Below, piece after piece: positions 24,062 through 39,997 of a stretch of 64,000 bases of DNA (its first letter is position 1; each line of letters starts with the position of its first letter). The stretch covers positions 140,116 to 204,115 of the forward strand of contig JH720304.1 of the NCBI GenBank assembly GCA_000231825.2, read 5' to 3'. A program made the translations under genes and the position numbers. A model generated the notes under the pieces. The model was not told where the DNA came from, ran no database searches, and was given only the letters and a program-made list of their open reading frames with translations. This stretch comes from Tetrahymena elliotti 4EA. Lineage: Eukaryota; Ciliophora; Oligohymenophorea; Hymenostomatida; Tetrahymenidae.

Positions 24062-26392
24062 TCATATTGTAACTAAATCAAGATAGGATTTCTAACTTAA
24101 AGTAGGTATTAGTTACCCAAGAAGTTTATTGAAAGCTAAAAAGTTAAGAAATTAATTATTTTATTTTTTTACCTCAAGATTCCATTACTCTTCTGTAGCA
24201 ATATCAACTTATATTGATCTAGGATCTTCAATGTTTAAATAGAGATAACCTATTTCTATGTTTTAGATTTTATTATTCTCTAATAATAGGTCAACTTCTT
24301 TAATTTTTCCACATTTTGATATTTGTTTAACAAGATTTGCTCCTCCTAAACTTGTAATTAAATTATTAGTTAAATTCAAGTAAATTCTATCTAGATTTGA
24401 GCATAAATGTAAATAGCTGGTAAAATTTGATATCCACTCATCACAAATTTTATTATAACTTAAGTCAATAACTAAATTACTTAATATTTAATCCTTTTAA
24501 ATATTAAAGGAAAACTAATCAATTCCATTATTACCTATATCATTGCTTGAAAAATCAATAGTTAGTTATTCTAATTTTTCAAACGTTGAAATAGTATTTA
24601 TCATTGAGCTAAACCCACTTGCAGTGATTTAGTTGTTACTCATTCCTAACTAAAGCTTAATTAATTCACTCAAATTATATATCCCGTTAGCAAGTGAATT
24701 GCATATTTTATCACCAAAATTATTAAAAGATAATCCTATTGACAATTCTCTAACATTTAGAAGACTTTTTAAACCATTTTCTAAGCTCTATAAAGTTTAA
24801 TCTTCAATTTAATTATTTTCTAAGGAAATACTTAATTATTAAAGATCTTAGAAATTATATAAACTCTCTCCTAGTATTTATAATCCTGAGTTATCTATCA
24901 TGTTATTTTGAAGTAAAATATTTAGATTCTGCAAATACTCACAATCTTATAAATTTAAAACAAACTATTCTAAACTTTTTATCTGATTTTTCTCCATATT
25001 AATAGTAAGACTAATAAGCTCTGTGCAGCTGTTAAACTTTAAATTTGATAGTGACTAAGAAGTTATTCTATTGTTGGAAAAATTTAAAACTATTGTCTAA
25101 AGTTTATTTATTGTTGAAATTCCTAATCCAAAACCAGAAATACCTTTATCTTCTATTTAATTTTATTTAAAATTGAGCTTTAGACTTTGGACTGAACTGC
25201 AGTGGGATAGTCCTATACCAATTTATTTGCATCCTTCATTGCAAATTTAGTTATTTTCTAAATCTAATTCTAGATGCTTCAAAGCCTCTGAATTAGGCAG
25301 AGCTTTACCTAATTCGATAGCAGTCTTATCTCCTACATTGCAAGAAATCAAATATAATTAAAGGAATTATAAGCTTTTATTGCTTGATAATAATTAAATA
25401 ATCGAAATAGCTCCTTCATCTCCTATTTGATTAAAACTAAAATCAACTACACAGAATACAATGCTATTTCTGTTTGAAATACCAGCACCAATCTAAGCAG
25501 CTGCTTACTCTTCAATTGAGTTCTGCTTTAAATTGAGTAAAAGTTTTTAAATTTTAGAAGATGAGTTTTCTAATCCTTTGCCTAAATTTAAGGCTCCATC
25601 ATTTCCTATCTAATTATTTTCTAAATTTATTTCTAAAAGTAGAAGCTATTGAAGATTCTAAATTCCCTCACTTATTCCTTCAACGCCTGCATCTCCTATA
25701 CTATTATCATTTAATGCTAGGTTTAAAATCATTAATTTATTTAACTTAGATAGACAAGTACCAAGTTATATTCCTCCTTCATCCCCTATAGAATTTTAGT
25801 TAAAGTATAGCTCTAATTTAATCAGATTTTAGCATTTTTACATCTCTTAAAAAAAACCAATTGAACCAATTTTTCCAATTTTATTGATATTAAAATTCAA
25901 TTAAAGTTATGAAATATTTTAGCAAAAAGAAATTCCTTTAGCAAATCCAATCAGTCCAAGATCTTGAATACCACATTCTTAAAAACCTAATTATAAAGAT
26001 TTAAGCTTATTAAAATATGTAAGAGCTAAGCCTAATCCTTCGCAAGAACTATCTGTAATCCTCGATAAACTAAAATCTAACTTCAATTCAAACAAATTTT
26101 TATCATTTTTTAAACCTTTACTATTAGTTTTATCCTCTTAAATCAATTTATTCTAAAATAAAGTAGAGTTAGAGACCTATGACAGCGAACTTGGTTGATA
26201 GAATTTAGATTATTGAATTTTTTAAAAGAACTTTTCTAAATAATAAAGCTAGTCACAAATGCTAACTATCTTATCAACTGCATTTTATGAATTTTGTGGA
26301 ATTTATTTTAGGATATTTGTGAATTCTTCAATTCTTTCAATTACCTAAGTTCTTAGAATTTCTTCTTAAGATTAATTTTATATAATGCTCAT
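24062..26392 (-). CDS. Leucine-rich-repeat protein (RNI-like)
   Basis: Single uninterrupted reverse-strand frame of 776 residues, from ATG 26390-26392 to TGA 24062-24064. The first ~110 residues are polar, with a possible short helical domain. The rest is at least a dozen LRRs of the ribonuclease-inhibitor/NLR type, with the recurring pattern LxLDLxxNxIGDEG and ~28-residue periodicity. No kinase, NACHT or F-box domain is visible. Such stand-alone RNI LRR proteins are numerous in Tetrahymena and usually have unknown partners. The repeats resemble those at the C-terminus of the kinase-LRR protein at 13382. The last ~35 codons, after EEQWNLEV, are less LRR-like, and a splice at GTAAAA (near 24171) could give a different C-terminus. 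Confidence 0.75.
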
Positions 26393-27414
26393 GATCTCCT
26401 TTCTAATAATTTTTGATGATCTTTATTCTTTTGAATATTTTGAATAGAAATTGATAGATATAATTGTTTAGAAATAAATTCAAAAATTAAAGTTTGAATA
26501 AAAATCATCAAAAAAGGATACAACCAAAATAAAATTAACTGTATATATTTCCAGAAGGATATAGCTAGTTATTATCATTAATCAATAGTTTATTCTAAAA
26601 TTTTAATTTATATAAAAACTTATACTTGATAATTATTTGAGTTTTTATAAGTTTCATTCTTAAATTTAAAATAATTATTTTAAAATGTGTGTTTATGATT
26701 ATTTTTTAATGAAAAATTAAACATTGTAGTGATTATTTGATCTATTTTATATATTAATATTTTTTTTTATTTTAACTTTCAATAATTTATTTACTGCTCT
26801 TTTTTACAAAATAAATCAAAAATAATTAATTAAAAAAATATTTTTATTTTTTCATCTAATATTTTTTAATAGAATCTTTCATTATCCTAAATTATTTTAT
26901 GAATAAAAAGAGAAAAAACGAATAAATTTAAGATCCTTAATCTTATTTGTTAGCTTGATAATTTAGTAAAGATTTAATTCATGAATAACAAGTGAAGAAA
27001 AAAATTTGTTTTATAATTTTTTTATGAGAAAGTTGGATTGGTCTAATTTAATCATTAATTAAAATAAATATAAGAATAAGTAGGATTTATTAATTGGAAT
27101 TTTAAATATTTAACATTTCCTAAAGAATTTGAATTTTTATGATTTACCTCCAAATATATAGAACATTTAATTAAAAACCCGCTTGTTTTAAGTCATTTGC
27201 CTCCAAAATAAATAATTAATTATCAATAATAAAGGATATTGATTATGTTTAATTAACAAAGATATGTTATAAGGCACAACAAATCAAAAATATAATTAAG
27301 ATAATAAATAGACAATAAATTAAAAAATTAAAGATTTTAAAAAGAAAAAACAAAGAAATATCTTATTAAAGACATATAAAATCAATAGCAAGATATTAAT
27401 TATAAAGCATAAAG
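26393..27414. other. Divergent intergenic region
   Basis: Separates the reverse-strand LRR gene from MCM3, so it should contain both promoters. No recognised element; very AT-rich with T-runs near 26760-26880. Confidence 0.4.
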
Positions 27415-30341
<2,927 letters not shown>

Positions 30342-31129
30342 GAAATTAAAACATCATTTTCCATAAAGCTTTTGTAATCATCTAAATTAAATTTTAATAC
30401 AATCTTAATTAATTAAGGTACCTAAATAAAATAGTAACAACTAAATAAACAAACAAACAAACAAACAAAATAAATAAATATTTATACTAGAAAACCAATA
30501 AATAGAAACCAACCAATCTACTATTCTAATTATGTTAATAAATAAATTTAAATAATAATTCTGCAAACAAATACATAAATATATACTTGTCTTAAATTAA
30601 TATATTCTCTTCTTTACTTATCTTCCTTTCATATATATTTTAAATTTCCTATCAATATAAAATATCATACCCTCATACCTCTACCCTCTACCTTAAATAA
30701 GATTTTATAAATTTTTTGCAAATTTTTGAAAATTGTGGTTTTTGTAAAACCTTTTGAGATTATTTGATTAAATATATATTTAATTGTAGTAAAATAACCT
30801 TAATACAAAAAAGCGAGTTAAAATAAAAAATCATAGCATATTTTACATTAGTTTGTAGGGATTCACAAGTAAAAACTAATATTTATTTTTTAAATTATAA
30901 AATGAAGAAATTTAATTTCTTTAGAAATTTATTTTTTATTTCTTATTTTAACAAGTTAAGTTATTTGTTGAATTAAAGATAGCAATTTTGTATAAATTAT
31001 TTAAAAAAGAGAATTAATTAGTTCTAATTCATTGATATTTCTGAAAATTGGTATTAAATAAAGTTGTTTAATATTATGATACAAAACATTCACTGAAAAA
31101 TATTTTAGGAAAATTTAAATATTTTTTGT
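30342..31129. other. Convergent 3' intergenic region
   Basis: Lies between the 3' ends of MCM3 and UBA2. It holds an AAAC microsatellite (30447-30466) and pyrimidine-rich runs near 30610-30700. No coding frame seen. Confidence 0.5.
30447..30466. repeat. (AAAC)5 microsatellite
   Basis: Five perfect AAAC units in the MCM3 3' flank, followed by AAAT units. Confidence 0.9.
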
Positions 31130-33127
31130 TCATATATATTTATATCTTCTGTAGATATCTAACTTTTCTTTAGAACTATATTCATGCTTTTGTTTGATGT
31201 ATTCAATTTGTTGTTCTTTTATTTTTAAAGGTTAGCTGTTTTAGTCACAAACTACTTTTGATCCTTCTATAGAGCTATCATGAGTTAAATTGAACTCCCA
31301 AGTTATTTAATTATCAATACTAAATAACTTAAATTTAGTATATGTTGATTTATAATTTGGTAAATCTTTAACTTTCTTTTCTAATAATTTATCAAAAATG
31401 CTCTTCAAGCTAATTTGAAGAGGATCATTGTAAACTTAATCATCAATTTTAATGATTTAATTATAAGCTAAGTATTATTCTTCAAAAACTTATTTTAGCT
31501 GACCAAATGTTATTTAATCACAATTAGCTTTTATGTTAATATAGCAATTAGCAGGAGAACAAACTGGACAAGTTATTTATGGAAGCTATAATTTTTAATT
31601 AAATTTTTAAAATATTATCCAAATAAAATTAATTATTTTTACTGATAGCTATGCAGGAGTTATTTTAAATTAGTCTCCATTTTGAACTAAGTACTCACTG
31701 AATAAGTTGGGTTTAGTCTCAACATATCCTTTCATTATTTTTATTGCTTCATTAACTTGGATTGCTGAAACAATGGCATTTGTTGATGCTTTAATAATAT
31801 TTTATAAATTGCTATTAAAATCTTCGAATCTGTTTAAAAATACCTATTGCAGGAATAATGTTTCCAGCCATTTATTTGATTGTGTGCTCGGAAAGATATT
31901 TCAACTTATTTTTTTCATTGTTTTTGTTAATAAAGTTATAAGTACGCAAATTAGTTATTGCAGTAATAAATTTCAAGGCAAGTTGATCATCCTTATCAAA
32001 TTTTAATTCACCCAAATCATTTTTTCTAAATGTAAATACATCTTAAAATGCTTGAATAAATTTTTCTGCATATTCTCTGACTGTGAAAATCCTTTCATCA
32101 TCTATCAATTTACGATTAGTTCTGGTATCGAATTATACAGCATCTTCAACATTATTTATTAACAATGATTGTTCATATGTTATTGGATATCTCTCTTTAT
32201 CATCGCATTTTTGAATATCTTCATTAAAAATCTTATCAAATAACTAAAGAGCTTTTTCTTTTGGGTTTGTAATATTCCTAATTCCTTCTTTGAAAATATC
32301 TTAAATGTAATTTTCTAAAATATTTGATTCATCCTGCTTTCCAAATATCAAATTATACATATTAGAAGCCCAAACTATACAATGAATAGGCTCAGAGGGA
32401 CGAGTTCTAATAGAGCAGACATTATAATTTGTTTATTATTTTATTTCAGGAGTGCAATTTCTACATTCAAATAAACCTTTAATCCTTGTCTATGTCTATC
32501 CTATTTCATATTATTAATAGAAAAAATAAAATTTATTTTTCAAATCAAAGGTAAATAAAATATATTCTATTCAAAAAATCCTCATTTAATATTAAAAGAT
32601 ATTGTATTTTGAAAATAGCTAACATTTCTAAATGATTTTGAAAAAAATCAATGATTACCATTAAAAGCTGAAGTTCCAGCCTCTACCATAGGAATGTTAT
32701 TGATAGTGCACATCCTACCAAAATGTCTTCTTGCTCCTTAATTGTCAAATGCGCAAAATGCAATATCAAATTGTTTGTAAAATATATCATTGAATTGTTC
32801 ATCATAAATATTTCCTAAAACTGCTTCAACTTTTAAAATATCTGGTTCAATTTGAAGAACTCCTTCTTTAGCACAAGCAGATTTAGCTTTACCAACATGG
32901 TGTTTTCTGAAATAGAATTATCTATTTAAGTTGGTAAGTTCAATAGTATCTAAGTCGATTAATGTGAATGATCTAAAACCTGTTTTGCTTAAAGATTTAA
33001 TGATTTCGCATCCTACTCCACCTGCTCCTCCAATTAAAACATTTGAATGGATGATTTTGTTGTAAACTTCTTCACCATAAATTAATTTTAAGCTTCTATC
33101 TGGTCTATTCATATATTCAATATCCAT
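31130..33127 (-). CDS. UBA2: SUMO-activating enzyme subunit 2 (UBA2)
   Basis: Reverse-strand gene, ATG 33125-33127 to TGA 31130-31132. Exons 33127-32659, 32500-31844, 31788-31643 and 31585-31130; introns of 158, 55 and 57 nt, all GT-AG. 575 residues (human ~640). The N-terminal adenylation domain has the GGAGGVG nucleotide loop, [14 protein letters not shown], and KHHVGKAK. The catalytic cysteine lies in [18 protein letters not shown] (codon 32415-32417), the form seen in UBA2 ([17 protein letters not shown]). Two CxxC pairs, CRNC and CPVC, fit the structural zinc site. IPAIASTNAIV and a ubiquitin-like C-terminal domain follow. With an SAE1 partner it forms the E1 that activates SUMO and passes it to UBC9. 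The long basic C-terminal tail with a nuclear localisation signal found in animals is short here, ending after RRYKYI. Confidence 0.95.
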
Positions 33128-34709
33128 TAAATAACTATTTCTTTACTTCTTTCCCTATAAATTTTTTAGACAATAATTAATAAATTGTATGACAAATTGA
33201 AGAATATCTTCGGAAATAGCAATATCAGAAAGTTTTTCACACAATTTTTATCACAACTTTTCTAATTCTAATAACTTTCTTAAAATCTTTTTTTAATTAT
33301 CCACAGTAAATTCATAAAATAAACCAATAGTAAAAATTAAAGGTTTTTCTTTGAAAGATACTAAAATAATAAAAATACTCTACAATCTAAAATAATTTTA
33401 TTTAGTATTGAGGTTAATATTTTTAAATTATGTTGGTGTTTGTTGAAATTATTAATTTATTCCTATGTATTATTTTATTCATGTTATTTTTTTGTTTTTC
33501 TTAAGATAAATACTATTTAAAAAAAAAATAAATTAACACCAAAAAATAATATATCTTCTTTAAGCCTGTATGTAGCCTTATTAGGCAGTACCTTAGGGTA
33601 CTACATATATATATATAAATACTATTTTTATTTTTTCAAGAATAAAATTTATTTTATTCTGTATTGATTTTATTGATTTCAGAAAAATCAAAGAAATATT
33701 TTGAAATTACAAATAAAGTATGATTTAAAACATGAATATTAAAAATTGTTATTCAAACATAGAAAATAATATTTTATATAAAAATTTATAGACGAGGATC
33801 AAAAGTATTTATTTTTTTTCATCAAACTTAACATAAGTTTTAAGAAGAGATTTTGATGAAAAAAAGTTAAAACTGTTATTATTTTAATTGAGTTTTAGAA
33901 ATTTAATTAAATATAATAATAAAAACACCTTTTAGATATTTTTCAAATTAGAGATAATAATATAAGTTTTAAATGGATCATCTTATTATTTAAAAATCTA
34001 ATTTATTAAGTAATATTTTGTTTGATTAATCATATTTAGTATATTAAATAATTTTTTAGTATAAAATTAATATAAGTATGTTAACTAACTAAATTCCCTC
34101 TTTAATTTATACGTAGTATGAAATTTTTGAAATAAATTAATATATTCAAAATAGTAATAGGAAAATATATTATATTTTAGCTTGTTATAACTTTTTTGTG
34201 TATGAATATTCTTAATAGAGATAGCCAAACGATATGATTATGTTTAAAGGAAGTTAAATATTCTTTTTATTGAGGTGGTTATTCTTCCCGCGTTTCAATT
34301 AAAAATAATGCTAAGTAAAAATTTAATTTGAAAGAAAGAGGAGAAGACTATTATATGTAGATTTTGTTTATTTTTTTAATTAAAAGTATATACATACATT
34401 AATCAAGAAAGATGCATCTATTTTTATATATGAGTATTGTTTAAAAATTAACAAAAAAATACATTCATGATAAAAGATGAATAGAATAATGACACATCAC
34501 TTATTTTTCTGTAGAAATTTATGCTTATGTTCTATTTTCAAAATAAATTTAATAAGCTGTTGTTTGATTTTTTTTTTTGAGAGGAGCTTCAAAAAGTATA
34601 TAGATAGCTCTTTACTTTTTACAATTCAGATAATAATTATAAAGCAAAAAAGACAAAGTTTATTATTAATCATAAAAATATAAATAGAATAGCAAGTAGT
34701 TCAAAAATC
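33128..34709. other. Divergent intergenic region
   Basis: No credible coding frame. Contains a compact hairpin cluster at 33571-33605, an AT repeat directly after it, and otherwise plain AT-rich sequence. Confidence 0.5.
33571..33605. other. Tandem hairpins closed by a short outer stem
   Basis: GCCTTATTAGGC (33575-33586; 4-bp stem) is followed without a gap by AGTACCTTAGGGTACT (33587-33602; 6-bp stem). TGT at 33571 and ACA at 33603 can close them into a small three-way junction. It is locally GC-rich in a very AT-rich spacer and is followed by (AT)n. Could be a small RNA, a protein-binding site or part of a mobile-element end. Confidence 0.35.
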
Positions 34710-35567
34710 ATGATTATTGGAAAAGTTTTTATGCTAATGATGGCTAAGAAAAAGCTTTAATGTGGAAAGGATGAAAAGTAGACATTTTGGAGATAATTTT
34801 AGGCCTAGACAATTAAAGATTTAAATAAAGCTTCTTTTTTGGTTTGTTAGAGATTCCCTCTGGGTTTATGGTCTTTAGGTTTTCTTTTCAGCATAATAGG
34901 AATAACAATTATAGGGTTAGTAATGATGCACAAGCATGTTTTTCTTGATGAAATAGATGGCATGACTTATTTTACTAAAATGTTAATAAGCTCATTAACT
35001 CTACTTAGTGGATTAATAATGTTAATTGTTGCAAAGAAAGAAAAATTACGTATAAATAAGAATGAAGATTTAATTTATGTAGAATATAAAAATATATTCT
35101 TTAGAGGAAATTTGGAAGGCAGATATTTACACAGCTTAAAGGATTTTTACATAGTTAAAAAAGGCATTCAAACATTTACAGAAAACACAATACATTATGT
35201 TGTTAGATTTGAATTTAATGATGACTTTGATAATTTAGAAGTTGCAGAGAGTAGAAGGTATTTAGATATTAAAAAAAAGTACATCTAAATTTGTACTTAT
35301 CTTGATAAAGGCACCTAGTAGTCAATGGAAAATGTTAAATTCGTAGATGAAAGTGAAGTCACATTAAAATGGAAATAAAGAAAAGAAACTAAAAAAATTG
35401 TAAAAAAACCTCCTTAATTGCAAAACTAAAACTTTAAAAATTCTTCTGTATCTTCTCTAACTTCTTTAGATGCTGAACCTGCTTAGGAAAAGTAATTACC
35501 TGCAAAAACATCAAGCTTTACTAATAACATAAAAATAATCAAAAAGTTCAAAGTTATTGATGATTGA
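34710..35567 (+). CDS. Two-span membrane protein of unknown function
   Basis: Intact intronless frame of 285 residues from ATG 34710 to TGA 35565-35567. A basic N-terminus (~50 residues) precedes two hydrophobic helices at about residues 54-74 and 89-107, separated by a short acidic loop. A ~90-residue, likely beta-rich domain follows (KLRINKNEDLIYVEYKN..., with alternating hydrophobic residues), then a Lys/Gln/Ser-rich tail. The plan (two TM helices followed by a small beta domain) recalls PH-like membrane proteins, but similarity is too weak to name a family. ATG 34731 is an alternative start. Confidence 0.65.
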
Positions 35568-37208
35568 AATAATTATTACCAACTATTTTAAATATTTTGA
35601 GTAAACAAACACCTATCAATTTTTCACTCAAAATTTTAAGGTAATCTTAAAGTCTTAGTTTTAAAAGTAGTTCAAAATCCAAGATTAAGTTATTACAGCC
35701 TTTTGAAATTCACTTATATTAATATTTCTTAAATTCAATTCGATTCACTCTTCCACCATCCCTATTCAATTCTACTATTTATTATAATTTATATTAAATC
35801 TCAAATAAATTTATGTCATTTTATACTTTAGTTATAGAAATTTAGAGTGTTATTTATTTTAATACTAGAAAACTTTTTTTTTATGTATACTCATTAAGAT
35901 TATTAAATAAGTCATTTTATAGAGAGAAAAGATAAGAGTAGATTTTGCAACAATCACTTTATTTCTTTAAAAAAGCAACTCCACCAATAATAATAATAAG
36001 TTTGAATTATTTCAAAATAAATTTCTAACTTCTTCTAAAAATGATCAATCTCAAATTTAATTAAACAAATTTTAATAAATTTGAATTCTCTCACAATAAT
36101 TTACAATATTTCTATCATAAAACCAAATCTTTTAAATTCTTATTAGAAATATCTAAAATACAAAAATAATTTAATTTTATTGTTATGAATAAAAAGAAAT
36201 CTCCAAAAATCAATAATAATGAATTTTATATCTATTTTTATAAATTAATTTAACAGTGTCAATATATCATTTTATATTAAATAAATTTATCTTTTAGTAG
36301 AATTTGAACATTAAACTTTCTTTTTTATTTTATTTGGGAAAATGAAAATGTATTTAATTTTAATATTTTTATATGCAAATTGATTTAATACACATTTACT
36401 CCTTTTTTTCAATATGAGAAGCAGTAATTTGCTTTTCTTATTTATGCTAACTTTTCCTTAATTTAAAGTGATATTCAAAAAAGAGAGCTACTTATCTAAT
36501 AAAAATAAATTAATAATGTTCTTTACTCGATAAATTTTCCAAGAATAACAAGAACAAAAACATAATATTTTAATTTTCAACTAATCAAAAATTTTAATCA
36601 ATAATTAATTGTTTTTATTCTTACCTTTATTAAAATATTATTGAAATAAATTTATTTATTTCCTAAAATCAAAATGAAATAGAATGATATAAATAATTCA
36701 AATAAAAAGGAGTGATTTTTATTTAATTTCAAAAAATTTTGCAAAATGTCAAATTCTTTTGGGATTTTAATTATTGAAAAATTTTTAGAAACATTGAAAA
36801 ATAGCAATGTCAAAAAATTAAATAAATTAGAGAAAGATCTTCATATTTATCTCGTCAATATTTTCTTAATATGAATGTCTTAGACAAATTTAAATAATAA
36901 TTAATCTGTATGCTTTATCTCTTTAAATATTGTTTTCTTTTTCTATTAACTCTATTGAATACAAGTTAAAATATATAGACATATTTATAAAATTTAATAT
37001 CAATAAGAATCAAAATTACTTGTATTTATACTAAATACTATTCTAAAATTGAAGACATCTACTATCCGTTTTTAATCGAATTAATTTTAAAAACAGATTG
37101 ATATATTTTTTGTTTGTTGATTTGTCTAATACCAGATTTTTATAAAGCAAAAATTAATATAATATCAGAAGACTAATAATATCTAACTATCTCTATTAAA
37201 CTTAAAAA
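35568..37208. other. Intergenic, AT-rich
   Basis: About 1.6 kb with long A and T runs and no coding frame, repeat or RNA gene recognised. Confidence 0.5.
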
Positions 37209-37520
37209 ATGGCTGACACTTAACCTAATAAGAGTCTTACAAGTCCAGATATTGAAGCTCCAAGACACAATAAACATTAAGATTACTAACCTGTATCCGC
37301 TTATTGCTCAAATTGCAAAAAAGAAGAAAGTGCACCAATTTTATCCTACTAAACTGGAACTGGTACTTATCTCTGCTGTTTCATTTGGTGTTGTGTAGCA
37401 GTTATTCCTGGCCTTATTCCTTTCTGCTGTAATAGATGCAAAGATAAAGTTTATACATGTCCTGAATGTGGATTAGCTATTAGAAAAGACACTTACGAAC
37501 CATGCAGCTGTGATAAATGA
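37209..37520 (+). CDS. LITAF-domain (LPS-induced TNF factor-like) zinc-binding membrane protein
   Basis: Intact 103-residue frame, TGA 37518-37520. A polar N-terminus is followed by the LITAF layout: a CSNC knuckle near residue 33, a Cys-rich hydrophobic stretch (LCCFIWCCVAVIPGLIPF) that inserts monotopically in membranes, then CNRC, CPEC and a closing CSC cluster that completes the zinc site. The usual H-x-C partner near the end appears as CSC here. Family members sit on the cytosolic face of endosomes/lysosomes and act in trafficking. Length is close to the minimal family size. Confidence 0.85.
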
Positions 37521-38971
37521 ATTAATATTTTAGGATTTTAAAAAAGATGATGTATGAGTTACTCATAAAATGAAATAAGCAAACAAATAAAAGATTTAAT
37601 TTATTAAAATTAAGCTTTATAAATTATCTACTACTTCATATATATTGGCATTTAAATATCTAATTTTTTACTTTATATTTTAAAAATTTTTAAAATATTT
37701 TAAAATAAAGATTAGATTTTATAAAAATGCTATCTTTTTAAAAATGAATGATTTCTTTTCTTTCTTTAAAATTAAGAAAATGCTTTATTTTTACTTATTA
37801 TAAAGTAAAAAACGAAAAATTTGTATTCATAATTTATCATTAAAGCTTACAAGAAAAGTACATAATGCTTATATTGTTTGGATGAGGGATTACAAAATAA
37901 TTTTAAAATTTTAGGGATTTCTCAATTCAATGAAAAATAGTAGTATTCGATAAAGATTCTAAATCATTAAAATAAATTAATCAATCTTTTTTGATTATGG
38001 ATATAAAAAATAAAAAGGAATAATAATTAATTAAGATACCACATTAAATAAAATAAACATTAAATATATTAATTGTTTTAAAAATAAGAAAAAATAAATT
38101 TAATAATATATAAATTAATTTCTTATATTTTATGCATATTACTTTTAAAGGGTTTAGCCGTTTGACTAGATACAACAAATAAACTAATTATAAAATGGAT
38201 AAAGATTTTAGATTAGGACCAAAAAAATAAACATTTCTTATTGATTTATAGATAGATAAGGTGTTGTTAGGAGAAGCAATTTGAATTTGGGATTCAAAAT
38301 AATATTTATGGAATAAATAAATAATCATTTCATATTCTATTTATATATGGATATGATAGAAGGTTTTAAGTCATTACTATCAGAATTTGACTTGCTTTGA
38401 GAAGCCCATATAGATTAACCTTTATTAGGGATAAAGCCCTTTTTTTTACTCTTTTACTTTTTCTTTCTTTGTTCAAATTTTAAAGTTTATGTCTTTTTTC
38501 CGAAAATTATTTTTTTTAATTTGTTCAACTTAATATTAAGATTTTTTTTGTTTGATAAAAAATTTAGTTAATTTATAATTTATAAATTAAGAATTCAATG
38601 AGCCTCAATAAGAAATCTTATTAGAATTTATTTTTTACTTAAATTTTGTGAATTATATTTAAAATTTACTGAATTAAGATTATCCAATAATAGTATACTT
38701 GACCAGATTGAATTAGTATATGAGGCCAGGGATTCTAATGAACTTAAAATAGATAAATATTTTAATGACTTTAATTAGTTTTCAATTTAAACAATTATTC
38801 TCGTATAAACAACCTTCATTTTATGAAGATTTCAGTATTATCTATTTTTGGTTAATTAGTATTTATAAAAATTTGGGTATTTAAAAGAAATTTATTAAGT
38901 AGGAGATATAAAAAATAATTGATTAAAAGCTTGTTTCTAAATTACTAATATTAAATATAAAATTGAATAAA
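37521..38971. other. Intergenic with a possible gene remnant
   Basis: A 29-codon frame at 38195-38284 (MDKDFRLGPKKQTFL...) and coding-like sequence in the same frame to about 38440, interrupted by TGAs, suggest a decayed gene start. Nothing else seen. Confidence 0.3.
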
Positions 38972-39997
38972 ATGGGAAAGTAAGCAAAAAAGAACTTAAA
39001 ATTTGAAAAGAAAGAAGAAAAAAGTGAAGATGAATCTTCTGAGGATATAAATAATTATAAAAAAGAAATATTTAATGCTAAAAAGACTTCAAGAAGAAGT
39101 GTTGCTCAACTAAAAGAGGAAAAATAAATTCAATGCCCAAAGTGCAACATTAAGAAATATGCTTCTTATCCAGCTTTATATACACATATGAAATTAAACC
39201 ATTACAAAGAAGAAAGTAACCCAAATACAAATAAAGAAAAAAGATATCCATGCGATATTTGCTAAAAGAAATACAAGACTATTGCATCGCTCTTTACGCA
39301 TATGCAATCAACACACTCTTAATAAACTTAAGAAGGTACCTAAAATAGAATTACAGCACAAGAATAAAATAACTCAAATATATCAAAACCACAAAAAGGG
39401 AGACCTCCAAAAAATTTTAAATAATTGAATTTACCTTCAGACTTTGAAAAAATAGAGTAAGAAGAAGAGAAATTAGAAATTTTAAGTGTTTTTGAAAATG
39501 AGAACTTCATTAAGATCTTATAAAATGTTATGTTTACAGAAGGTTATTTATGCAGAGAAAATTAAAAACAATAACACAAAATTCTTCTTTCTAAATAATA
39601 AATATAATCTTTATTTGAGGAATGTAATAAAATATTTAAAATAGAAAATCAAAATTAGTTAAGTGATTAAGTACTTCATTTCCTTCATTCTATTAATGAA
39701 TTAGTCTAAGATGAGGCATTAATTATTATTTATTATGCTTACTATTTTGATAATTATGAAAAACTCTTTCAACTATCATAGTAGCGTAGATAGAGGGATC
39801 CTCGTTTTGAAATTATACATGAAGTTTTGAGTAAAGAAACTTTGACTAAAGATCTGAAAGAAGAACTTTCTCAATATTTTTATGGTCTCCATGAAAGTGT
39901 CTAAAATCTTTTTTTAGAGCAGTAAAACACTGTCTCTTTACAAAAATAAAGTGAAAAATCTACATTTGAAGAAATCCAAGGTGATTATACTGATTGA
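38972..39997 (+). CDS. C2H2 zinc-finger protein with AT-hook-like motif
   Basis: Intact intronless frame of 341 residues. Acidic/basic N-terminus; two C2H2 fingers at residues 55-77 (C-x2-C-x12-H-x5-H spacing) and 94-115 (C-x2-C-x12-H-x4-H); a GRPPKNF AT-hook-like motif near residue 141; then ~190 residues of acidic, helical sequence rich in Leu, Glu and Gln. The fingers lack a TGEKP linker and are 16 residues apart. Probably a nuclear DNA-binding protein; target unknown. The codon bias and the single TGA stop are normal for the window. Confidence 0.8.

Noticed and set aside
24060..24175. Alternative intron at the 3' end of the LRR gene (GTAAAA to TTTTTAG)
   Set aside because: It would be 37 nt and the downstream frame has no LRR character; simple read-through to TGA 24062 is more economical.
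34477..34683. Standard-code ORF of 68 codons before the two-span membrane protein gene
   Set aside because: Hydrophobic Phe/Ile/Leu-rich composition typical of AT-rich spacer, no TAA/TAG-as-Gln extension that looks coding, not joined to the next gene.
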